A DNA stretch of 50,835 bases, from the NCBI GenBank assembly GCA_018716115.1, contig DVKF01000038.1:1-50835 (forward strand). Reading direction: 5' to 3'. Under the pieces are notes generated by a model, which searched no databases, had not been told where the DNA came from, and worked only from the letters and a program-made list of their open reading frames with translations. Positions 16,240 through 23,377 of the stretch are shown here, in pieces; position 1 is the stretch's first letter, and each line of letters starts with the position of its first letter. The stretch comes from Candidatus Alloscybalousia intestinigallinarum. Its GTDB lineage: Bacteria; Bacillota_I; Bacilli_A; RF39; UBA660. The position numbers and the translations under genes are program-made.

Positions 16240-17526
16240 TCAAGCAACTTTCTTAACTGCTGCTGGTTCAGGAAATTCTAAAGCATTTGAATCCTGAGCA
16301 GTCATAGAATTAGCAACTGATGGTGAAGGAATATAATTACCAACAGATTCAATAGGTTCACTAATTGCCTTTAAAATAGCATCTAAACGATCTGTTTTTT
16401 CAGTATACTCATCTATAGTAGCTTGGTCTTGCTTAATTTGATCGTTATATTCAGCAAGTTGTTGCTCATTCTTAGAAAGTTTATCTTCACCATTTCTATT
16501 AACTTCTTCTAATTCACGTTCTGAAGCTTTTGCTGCTTGTAACGCTTGATCACGTTGTTCCCTTAAAGATCGACTTTGAGCGGTTGCTGCTTTATTAAAT
16601 TCAACAACTTTATTATCATAACGTGTTTGAGAAGCCTCCGCCTGTGATTTGGTATTCTCCATTTCAGCCCTCGCTTCCTGAAGTTTTTGATCAGATTCTT
16701 CTATCTTCTTATTAAATTCTTTTTTCGTTTCTTCTACTTTAGCTGCAATAGCACTAGCTTTTTCCATAGCAGCTGTTGTTTCATCGCGTGCTCTTACTAA
16801 TTCATTGTAAATTTGTTCAGTATCCTTAGAAGCAAAATCAATCGTAACATCAACTTCCTCTTCCGCTACTGGCGCAGCTTCAGCGGATACCGGAGTAGTT
16901 GTTTGTTCTATCTCCGTAGTTTGTGGTTCAATTTGAGGCTCACTTGGAACAGTCTGTGCAACGCCTTCTGTGACAGTTTCTTGTTCATGTGTAGGTTCAA
17001 CAGCATTTTGAACATCATTAGTAACAGCTGTATGCTTAACTGTCTCTAAAACGCCACCCAAATTAAACTGAGTATCCTCTAAAGCCGCAGGCTTACTAGA
17101 TGGAGATAGCTCATTGGCAACACCAGGAGTAGCAATAGGTGGTACAGAAACATTTTCCTGTTCACGGTTTTCCCCCTCGACATTAACAGGAATAACCTTG
17201 TCCATAGGCTCAAGAGAACTCATAATTACAGCAGGAATACTAGCCAATTTCTTCTCGCGTGCTTCTTTCAATTTTAAAGCACGTTCACGCGCACTAAACC
17301 TATGTAAAGCGCGTTCTCGAGACTTAGTCAATAATTCATAATCTTTAGAATCATTTACCTTATTCGCTGTTTCTACTTGATTTACAGTTGGTTCTACAGG
17401 AATTTTATAACGTCTAATTTTGGCATTAACAAAACTAGGTGCTCTAAATTTTATTCTAGTATCCCCATTGCTTGACATTTTGGCATTATTTCGATCGACA
17501 AAATATATATTGTTAAATTCGCTCAT
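16240..17526 (-). CDS. Uncharacterised coiled-coil protein
   Basis: A 428-residue protein not recognised as any family. Residues 1-90 are basic and Arg-rich (REREL-type repeats about 70-92). Residues about 95-225 are low-complexity and rich in Pro, Thr, Glu and Val. Residues about 225-390 form a long heptad-like charged coiled coil (alternating Glu, Lys, Gln, Ala). The tail contains SIESVGNYIPSPS. There is no signal peptide or membrane segment. The gene starts 15 bp after the DUF1292 gene on the same strand and ends at a strong terminator, so it is likely the last gene of the yunB-yutD-DUF1292 unit. A structural or scaffolding role, perhaps in the spore or cell envelope, is a guess from architecture only. 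Confidence 0.7.
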   Translation of the reverse strand: MSEFNNIYFVDRNNAKMSSNGDTRIKFRAPSFVNAKIRRYKIPVEPTVNQVETANKVNDSKDYELLTKSRERALHRFSARERALKLKEAREKKLASIPAVIMSSLEPMDKVIPVNVEGENREQENVSVPPIATPGVANELSPSSKPAALEDTQFNLGGVLETVKHTAVTNDVQNAVEPTHEQETVTEGVAQTVPSEPQIEPQTTEIEQTTTPVSAEAAPVAEEEVDVTIDFASKDTEQIYNELVRARDETTAAMEKASAIAAKVEETKKEFNKKIEESDQKLQEARAEMENTKSQAEASQTRYDNKVVEFNKAATAQSRSLREQRDQALQAAKASERELEEVNRNGEDKLSKNEQQLAEYNDQIKQDQATIDEYTEKTDRLDAILKAISEPIESVGNYIPSPSVANSMTAQDSNALEFPEPAAVKKVA

Positions 17527-17541
17527 AAAATCACTGCCTTT

Positions 17542-17811
17542 CTAATCACCATTCTTTGAAAGTTCCCTTAATACATCTTTGATCCGTGACCATTCCTCAT
17601 CACTTTCGACAGCTTCCATTTCTAGTTGCCCATCCTTTTCAACAACATGAGAAACATAAATCGTGATATTACCACTTTCATCTTTTTCATTACGCGTATA
17701 AACGATATACTCTTTATTATTATCTCTAAACTTAAAAGAAACAAGTAATTCTACTTCTTCAACGGACCCATCCTCTTGTACAATAGAAAGTACTTTCTTA
17801 TCATTTTCCAT
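17542..17811 (-). CDS. DUF1292 family protein (YrzB-like)
   Basis: An 89-residue acidic protein of the DUF1292 family: IVQEDGSVEEVELLVSFKF, EYIVYTRNEKDESGNITIYVSHVVEKDG, then a WSRIKDVLREL helix. The family is common in Firmicutes, with no assigned biochemical function; in B. subtilis yrzB accompanies alaS and yrrK. Strong GGGGAGG site before the ATG. Located between yutD and the coiled-coil gene. Confidence 0.85.
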   Translation of the reverse strand: MENDKKVLSIVQEDGSVEEVELLVSFKFRDNNKEYIVYTRNEKDESGNITIYVSHVVEKDGQLEMEAVESDEEWSRIKDVLRELSKNGD

Positions 17812-17870
17812 TTAATTATCCTCCCCTTCTATTATCATATATATCCATTTTATCATAAACAACATATATT

Positions 17871-18176
17871 TCAACCATTTTTCTTATCTTTTTTTGTTTT
17901 CTTTAACAAAAAATAACGACATTCATAAGCACAATAGCCCTGTAAGTATTGATCTAAATGATCGATATTATTCAGTTTACGACACTGCTTATTTTTGGAA
18001 TCAAAAAAACCTTTTAAGCGTAAGGAGTCATACGAATAATCCCCTAAAATATAATCAAAATCGAAAAAATAATCCGTATAGCGAGCTTCTAAATCTGACA
18101 TACAAAAGGCATTTTTATAATTGGAAACCAATTCGTAATCGGCATTTTCCAAAGTAATCACTTTCCCCACTACCAT
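17871..18176 (-). CDS. yutD: YutD family protein (DUF1027)
   Basis: A 101-residue protein matching the YutD family: YELVSNYKNAFCMSDLEARYTDYFFDFDYILGDYSYDSLRLKGFF, then YLQGYCAYECRYFLLKK. The family is conserved in Bacilli but uncharacterised. A GTG one codon earlier is possible; no strong ribosome binding site decides between them. It is 48 bp downstream of yunB. yutD and yunB are close neighbours in B. subtilis too. Ends in TGA, evidence that TGA is a stop in this organism. Confidence 0.85.
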   Translation of the reverse strand: MVVGKVITLENADYELVSNYKNAFCMSDLEARYTDYFFDFDYILGDYSYDSLRLKGFFDSKNKQCRKLNNIDHLDQYLQGYCAYECRYFLLKKTKKDKKNG

Positions 18177-18224
18177 CACTCACATTCTATTATTCATTAT
18201 ACATTATTTTACACTAAAAAGCAA

Positions 18225-18992
18225 TTACTCCAAAGGTAAAGAATACATAGAAGAGTCTTTAATAAATCCGTTTCCATAATAAGTAGGAACACTACCTTGA
18301 ACCATTTTAATAGCTAAAGGAATATCGCATTCTAAAACCATTTTCTCAGTAACAAATGGTAAAATAATCTGAGCTGTCATTTCAAGGTGAACTCCAACTT
18401 CGACCATAGCATTGTTTATTCCATACGGAGTGATTTTCGTCGTAACATTACTATTCACATCGCCAACATACCGTAATCGAATAGGAATCTCAGGCCCAAA
18501 ATTAGCTAAAATAGCGTTCTTAGTCAATACGCCCATGGGAATACGTTCGATAATTCCACGTTCTAAATCTTCAATTCTTTCTTCTGGTAAATCCATATCG
18601 TAAATACCAATCGCATCAAGTTCACCGTGTTCTAGCAGTTTCAAATTATTCTGAACAACAGTAGTCGCTAAATTGAGAACCTGATTAACAACAACGGGAT
18701 TAAAATCTATTGTCTGAATACTGCCATCTTCACTCTTTACGGTTTCAAACAACTCATCGGTATTAATTTTGTCTTCTAACACCTGGGCAATTGCCTTATT
18801 AACCATAATAGTCGAAAATTTTTGAATTTCTAACTCTGCCATTTCAAACAAAAGAGGAGTAAAGTGTCGATTAATATGATATAAAGAAAAGATAACAGTT
18901 ATAACAACACCTATCATAGTAAACAAAAACAAATGACGTTTACGCATCTTAAAATGAGCTTTTTTCTTCCGTAAATGTATTCTTTTTTTCAT
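18225..18992 (-). CDS. yunB: Sporulation protein YunB
   Basis: A 255-residue protein with a basic N terminus, one membrane segment at about residues 20-39 and a large extracytoplasmic domain. Conserved stretches include the NKAIAQVLEDKI region, the IPMGVLTKNAILANFGPEIPIRLRYVGDV region and ITPYGINNAMVEVGVHLEM. In B. subtilis yunB is expressed in the mother cell under sigma E and is needed for normal spore formation. The ATG follows GAAGGAAA. I cannot point to a sigma-E promoter with confidence. Together with dacB-spmA-spmB it marks a sporulating lineage. Confidence 0.9.
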   Translation of the reverse strand: MKKRIHLRKKKAHFKMRKRHLFLFTMIGVVITVIFSLYHINRHFTPLLFEMAELEIQKFSTIMVNKAIAQVLEDKINTDELFETVKSEDGSIQTIDFNPVVVNQVLNLATTVVQNNLKLLEHGELDAIGIYDMDLPEERIEDLERGIIERIPMGVLTKNAILANFGPEIPIRLRYVGDVNSNVTTKITPYGINNAMVEVGVHLEMTAQIILPFVTEKMVLECDIPLAIKMVQGSVPTYYGNGFIKDSSMYSLPLE

Positions 18993-19021
18993 AAAGTTTC
19001 CTTCTATATTTCTAGTTTATG

Positions 19022-19060
19022 AAAAAAAATAAAAAGTAGGAAATAAATTATAAATCCTAC
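19022..19060 (-). terminator. Terminator of the 19106-22212 operon
   Basis: Minus-strand stem GTAGGA/TCCTAC (19036-19041 with 19055-19060) followed by a long T-rich tract, about 45 bases past the last gene of the operon. Confidence 0.75.
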
Positions 19061-19105
19061 CATAAAAATAACATTTAAATGCTAAAAAATGAAAAGCATA
19101 AATGA

Positions 19106-20497
19106 TCAAAAAATGAAAAGCAAACTTACGACAACTGCAACCAATTCTAACGAAACAACTATAGCCAATACAGCAGGACTAATCTGACCACTTTCAGAAG
19201 ATGGTGTTGGTGGCAGATAAGTTTTTACATAAGCTCCTTTCGTATTATCTAGCGTGTTAGATTGACTAAGTTCTTCTTCCATTGTAAGCAAGGTAGCCTC
19301 AGTATCTTGAAGCAAGACTAATTGTTCTGCGACTGTGTCTTTAGAAATAGAAACTAAATTTTTCCCAGTCGGTGTCTCGTTAGCAATCGCATTGTTCGTC
19401 CGGAAAGCTTCTGCCACTTGTTGATAATTTTCATCCATGCTAAGAGAAAAATGAAAATGATTATCGGCTTTCTTGATTCCTAACGATGCGGCGCCTTCGT
19501 TTCCTAAAATATGTTGATCGTAAATTTGAAACATCAAAGCAATCTCTGGGGCTTCTTGAAGCAAAGCTTGACGATAATCAACATCTGTGCGAAATTCATG
19601 AGCGGCCTGTTGAATTTGGTTCATCGCAATAGTATTTAAACGATTCTCTGGATGGTTAGTAACAGGAAAATTACCAGTTTCTAAGCGAAAAACATTATTA
19701 TTGTTTGTATCTTTAATCAATTTCAACCCTAGATTTTGAAACAATTCTTGATCCTTATCCGCCAACATAAGAGAGCCCATCATCATTAACGCAAACTGCA
19801 TAGACACCTCATCATTTTTATCAATATAACAATAAGCTGTTCCCTCATCGCTAAAGCTCATATTCATATTCATATTCTGAGAAAGCGTTTTATCTTCATC
19901 TTCTGTAATGGCATCTAAAACCGTTTCATCGCCACTAGCTTCTATAGAATCTTGAATTTGATCAACATGAATTTCAGGTGATGATAAGCGATCTCCAACT
20001 AACTCCGTTCTGGCATCCATATAATCTATAGCTGTATCCACATTTCTTTGAATGCGATCAATGTCGGCTTGTTCTTGAATACCAGCGACCAAATTATCCG
20101 TATCCCCATTCACCGTAACTCCCGCTTCTTCTAATTGATGAATAGAATCATCAACAAATCCTTGTTTAATATGGTTAACTGTATCATTTGATTTTTGAAA
20201 GTCTGTTTGTTGATCGTGAACAAGAGATTGCATATATTCTTTTAACTGCCAAATAGCTGTTTGAACATCGATATTAGAGGAAAACCCATCACAAATATCT
20301 AACAATTGTTCACGAACAGAAGAAGGTACATCATTTTTCATCAAAAAAGTATTTACTTCTTCCTTCACCTCAGAAATTGACTGAGAGCCATTTATTCTTG
20401 TTTCTAACGCAGAAAGATAATACTCCGAGTCCATCAATTCTTGAAGATTCGCGTCATTTTCCTTAACATATTCATCAAACATATTGGTACGATCCAT
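19106..20497 (-). CDS. Uncharacterised protein with C-terminal membrane anchor
   Basis: A 463-residue acidic, mostly helical protein, not recognised. It is rich in Gln, Asp, Glu and Asn with short charged helices (repeated QEQADIDRIQ-, VDQIQDSIE-like patterns). Residues about 205-215 are Met/Asn-rich. A single hydrophobic segment at about 440-462 forms the very C terminus, preceded by a Pro/Ser linker, so the bulk would be cytosolic with a tail anchor. The ATG follows GAGGAGTG. It is the last gene of a four-gene operon with DUF2752, DUF4234 and another C-terminally anchored protein. Function unknown. Confidence 0.65.
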   Translation of the reverse strand: MDRTNMFDEYVKENDANLQELMDSEYYLSALETRINGSQSISEVKEEVNTFLMKNDVPSSVREQLLDICDGFSSNIDVQTAIWQLKEYMQSLVHDQQTDFQKSNDTVNHIKQGFVDDSIHQLEEAGVTVNGDTDNLVAGIQEQADIDRIQRNVDTAIDYMDARTELVGDRLSSPEIHVDQIQDSIEASGDETVLDAITEDEDKTLSQNMNMNMSFSDEGTAYCYIDKNDEVSMQFALMMMGSLMLADKDQELFQNLGLKLIKDTNNNNVFRLETGNFPVTNHPENRLNTIAMNQIQQAAHEFRTDVDYRQALLQEAPEIALMFQIYDQHILGNEGAASLGIKKADNHFHFSLSMDENYQQVAEAFRTNNAIANETPTGKNLVSISKDTVAEQLVLLQDTEATLLTMEEELSQSNTLDNTKGAYVKTYLPPTPSSESGQISPAVLAIVVSLELVAVVVSLLFIF

Positions 20498-20523
20498 ATA
20501 ATATCACTCCTCTATTTTATTCA

Positions 20524-20925
20524 TCAGATTGGTCTCAAAAAAGAAAAAGGCGAGCAATTACGTAATATGCCAAATAAAACAACTACAATGAGTCCTATAA
20601 AAATCATTTTTTTAGGATATAACTCTTGTAGCAAAAGAAGTTTTCCATCTTTAACATACTGGAAAATAAAACACACACCGTAAAAAAAGAAAAAGGGAAG
20701 CAGGAAATATAAAAGAGCATTATCATAAAAAGCCGTTTGATACTCTCCATGTAAAAAGGTCAAAATTGCCCTCGTCATCCCACAACCAGGACAATACATT
20801 CCAGTAGTTTGGTAAAAGAAACACGGTAGATGAAGAATACCCTGATCAACTAGCCAAAGAATAATAGCCATCATTGACAAACTACCTATTCCTAAAATTG
20901 TAATCTTAACCACTCGGCTTCTCAT
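20524..20925 (-). CDS. DUF2752 family membrane protein
   Basis: A 133-residue membrane protein with an N-terminal hydrophobic segment (about 7-30), the family motif CPGCGMTRA (45-53), and two further hydrophobic segments (about 70-88 and 104-122). DUF2752 proteins are small integral membrane proteins of unknown function that often carry this CxxCGMTR motif. The TTG-free ATG follows GGAGGAATGAG. It is 24 bp from the DUF4234 gene and 26 bp from the next gene. Confidence 0.85.
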   Translation of the reverse strand: MRSRVVKITILGIGSLSMMAIILWLVDQGILHLPCFFYQTTGMYCPGCGMTRAILTFLHGEYQTAFYDNALLYFLLPFFFFYGVCFIFQYVKDGKLLLLQELYPKKMIFIGLIVVVLFGILRNCSPFSFLRPI

Positions 20926-20949
20926 TACTCATTCCTCCAATATTAGGAA

Positions 20950-21312
20950 TTATTCTTGATCGAATTCGGCTAATTTGTTTAAATCGCTTTGTAGCAAAAT
21001 CCAGTTTACAAGATCTAATTTTAAAACAGATAAAATTAAATACAAAGTAGAATTATCAGTAGCTAGAAGATGTCTTTTTTCTTCAGCCACTTGGATTCTT
21101 TTTCCCATTTGATAAGACCAATACCAACTGTAAATTCCGCAGGTAATTAAGCATAAAAGGATACTCATTCCACCGCTAATAGCATGATTTCCACTAGCAT
21201 CAGCACAATCATCAGTAATTTCACTAAACCAATAAAAGCCATAAAAACCACAGGTAATCACGGTCAAAATGACCGATGTAACAATATCCCTGCTTCTTAC
21301 TCTAGAAATCAA
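20950..21312 (-). CDS. DUF4234 family membrane protein
   Basis: A 120-residue protein with the DUF4234 pattern: VTSVILTVITCGFYGFYWF, then a second LCLITCGIYSWYWSYQMGKRI repeat and a third weak hydrophobic segment at the end. The duplicated TCG(F/I)Y..YW motif is characteristic. Start is a TTG with a GGAGG site 7 bases upstream. Function of the family is unknown. The gene lies 12 bp after the upstream membrane-anchored acidic protein. Confidence 0.82.
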   Translation of the reverse strand: MISRVRSRDIVTSVILTVITCGFYGFYWFSEITDDCADASGNHAISGGMSILLCLITCGIYSWYWSYQMGKRIQVAEEKRHLLATDNSTLYLILSVLKLDLVNWILLQSDLNKLAEFDQE

Positions 21313-21324
21313 CCGACTCCCTCC

Positions 21325-22212
21325 CTATACGTAATAATAGACAATCACCAAAATTACTGCCAAGACAATTAACATTGCCAAAACAATAAATAGCTTAACA
21401 ATCTTAGAACGTTTGGGAACAACATCTGTAAATAACTCTTCATCCGTATCATCACTTTCTAAATCTTCTTTAGAAAGGTCCATAGACTTGGTGTAAAAAG
21501 ATTCATCTAGAGCGATGGCTTCTGTTTGTTGTTCGTCATGCTCGTTTTTAGGAAAAGACGTTTCTTCAGAAAGCATATCTTTTTGGATTTTGTCTTCCAA
21601 TTCAGCACTTAAGTTCTCATCGATGACCGTTTCATCCATATTGGTTGGCATAAGATCGTTAAGTAATTGCTGATCAATATCGTGCCGCATCGTATTAGAA
21701 GTAATTGTATGAATTAATTCTCCTAATTGTTCTTCCTCTTCTTCTGTCAATACATCTTTTTTCTTTTCTTTATATTCCTTAATCTTCTCGCTATTTAAAT
21801 CAGCTAAAATATTGTATTCCGTCGTTCTTAGCTTCCTTCTTTTCTCTAGTTCATCCGGCTGTTCTCTATTTTTTTTAGCCTCTTCCAAAATTTGATTAAT
21901 ATCATAGACTTTTTCTTTATCTTCTGTTTCTAACTCAGATTCAAAATAAGAATAATTACGAGTAGAAATATCGGAGCTTTTTTCCGATACAAAAGGCGAA
22001 AACTCCCTACTCCTCTGATATTGTTCACGACGACCTTTTTGTTCATCAGAAGATATTGAAGAAGTTAAATCAACTACATTGGAATCCAAGTTAGTAAATT
22101 GTGTATAACCAACATTAGTATATAAGTCTTCATAAACTTTTTTATTCTTTTCCAATCTACTAGTAGGATGATTATCTTGATTATTGGTATAACGTTCCAT
22201 TCGACTAGCCAT
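21325..22212 (-). CDS. Uncharacterised acidic protein with C-terminal membrane anchor
   Basis: A 295-residue protein, highly charged and mostly disordered-looking. It has Arg/Asn/Tyr-rich N-terminal and mid parts, an acidic coiled-coil-like part (about 105-165, KKKDVLTEEEEEQLGELI), and one C-terminal hydrophobic segment at about 273-295 preceded by the basic KRSKIVK. This is the topology of a tail-anchored or Ncyt-single-pass protein. Family not recognised. First gene of the operon; ATG follows GGTGAGG. Confidence 0.65.
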   Translation of the reverse strand: MASRMERYTNNQDNHPTSRLEKNKKVYEDLYTNVGYTQFTNLDSNVVDLTSSISSDEQKGRREQYQRSREFSPFVSEKSSDISTRNYSYFESELETEDKEKVYDINQILEEAKKNREQPDELEKRRKLRTTEYNILADLNSEKIKEYKEKKKDVLTEEEEEQLGELIHTITSNTMRHDIDQQLLNDLMPTNMDETVIDENLSAELEDKIQKDMLSEETSFPKNEHDEQQTEAIALDESFYTKSMDLSKEDLESDDTDEELFTDVVPKRSKIVKLFIVLAMLIVLAVILVIVYYYV

Positions 22213-22298
22213 ATCCTCACCTTATCCTATCTATTTATTATCATAGCATAAATCCCTTAAAAAAAAAAGAAATTCCCTATCGATTATCAAAGAAAGAA

Positions 22299-22327
22299 TT
22301 GTCATTTTCTAAATTTTTCGCTATAAT
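22299..22327 (+). promoter_or_regulatory. Ferredoxin gene promoter
   Basis: TTGTCA (22299-22304), 17-bp spacer, TATAAT (22322-22327), giving a short leader before the AAAGGAGAG ribosome binding site. Confidence 0.82.
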
Positions 22328-22351
22328 GAATACATGTAAAGGAGAGAAAAT

Positions 22352-22555
22352 ATGAAAACATATGTAAAAAAAGACACTTGTATCGGTTGTGGTAGCTGTA
22401 CTTATATTGCTGAAAATGTATTTGAAATTGGCGAAGATGGGCTAGCACAAGTAAAAGGAAACGAAGAAAAAATAGAAGTTTCAGAAGAAGAAAAAGATAA
22501 TGTTCAAGACGCAGCAGAAAGTTGTCCAACAAGAGCAATTGTTGTCGAAGAATAG
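22352..22555 (+). CDS. Ferredoxin, single [4Fe-4S] cluster type
   Basis: A 67-residue electron carrier with cluster ligands C10, C13 and C16 (CIGCGSC) and C58 (CPT), and a very acidic surface. This is the Bacillus-type Fer with one [4Fe-4S] cluster, the second motif being reduced to one Cys-Pro. It has its own promoter and a bidirectional terminator, facing rluB tail to tail. The redox partner is not identifiable from the window. Confidence 0.93.
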   Translation: MKTYVKKDTCIGCGSCTYIAENVFEIGEDGLAQVKGNEEKIEVSEEEKDNVQDAAESCPTRAIVVEE

Positions 22556-22580
22556 ACTCTACTCAGAAAAAAATTAGTCA

Positions 22581-22626
22581 AAAAAAAGATTAGGATCATA
22601 AAATTACTTGTTCCTAATCTTTTTTT
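22581..22626. terminator. Bidirectional terminator between ferredoxin gene and rluB
   Basis: GATTAGGA (22588-22595) pairs with TCCTAATC (22612-22619), with an A-run before and a T-run after. It can stop both convergent genes. The rluB stop codon lies inside the loop. Confidence 0.8.
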
Positions 22627-23353
22627 CTTTTCCTTTACCTTTATTCGCTAAAGCAAATAATTGATGAACTTCTTTAGGAGAAAGTTCACGATATTCTCCA
22701 GATAACAATGAACCAGTCGTTAAAAAAGCAAACCGTTCTCTCTTTAATTTAACTACAGGAAAACCAACAGCTTGTAACATTTTTTTCACTTGATGATTTT
22801 TTCCTTCATGAAGAGTAATTTCAACTAAAGTTTTTTTGCTTTTTAAATCAATTTTCCTTACTTTGACGCGACTAGCATGTAAAATTTCGTCGCCTACTTT
22901 TATCCCCTTTTTTAATTCACGAAAAGCATCTACTGAAAAAATACCATCCACTTTCGCAATATATACTTTATCAATTGCTTCATTAGGACGCATCAACAAA
23001 TGGGCAAACTCACCATCATTCGTTAATAATAATACTCCAGTTGTATCATAATCTAATCGTCCGATTGGGTAAATTCTCTTATCCGTATCAATCAAATCAA
23101 CAACGGTTTTTCGCTTTTTCTCATCGTGAGCCGTCGTTACCACTCCACGTGGCTTATTGAGTAGAAAATAAACTTTTTCCTGACGTTCTAAGCGAACCCC
23201 ATCAATCTCAATTTTATCTCGATCACTAACTTGAAAACCGAGTTGGTTTACTAATTTTCCATTTACACTTACCCGATTCTCTACAATTAATTTTTCCGCT
23301 TTCCGTCTCGAACAATATCCACAGTTCGCAATTACTTTTTGTAGTCTTTCCAT
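22604..23353 (-). CDS. rluB: 23S rRNA pseudouridine synthase B family
   Basis: A 249-residue enzyme that isomerises a specific uridine to pseudouridine in 23S rRNA. An N-terminal S4 RNA-binding domain (about 1-60) precedes the RsuA-type catalytic domain, with Asp in GRLDYDTTG (D101), LLTNDGEFAHLLMRP and the C-terminal EGKNHQVKKML motif. RluB, RluE/F and RsuA are close relatives; RluB is the best match for a single Firmicutes copy with this layout. The tail is Lys-rich. It follows the DinG-like gene by 24 bp, so they may be cotranscribed. Confidence 0.88.
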   Translation of the reverse strand: MERLQKVIANCGYCSRRKAEKLIVENRVSVNGKLVNQLGFQVSDRDKIEIDGVRLERQEKVYFLLNKPRGVVTTAHDEKKRKTVVDLIDTDKRIYPIGRLDYDTTGVLLLTNDGEFAHLLMRPNEAIDKVYIAKVDGIFSVDAFRELKKGIKVGDEILHASRVKVRKIDLKSKKTLVEITLHEGKNHQVKKMLQAVGFPVVKLKRERFAFLTTGSLLSGEYRELSPKEVHQLFALANKGKGKEKKIRNK

Positions 23354-23377
23354 TATGCAACTTTTTCTCCTTTCTGT

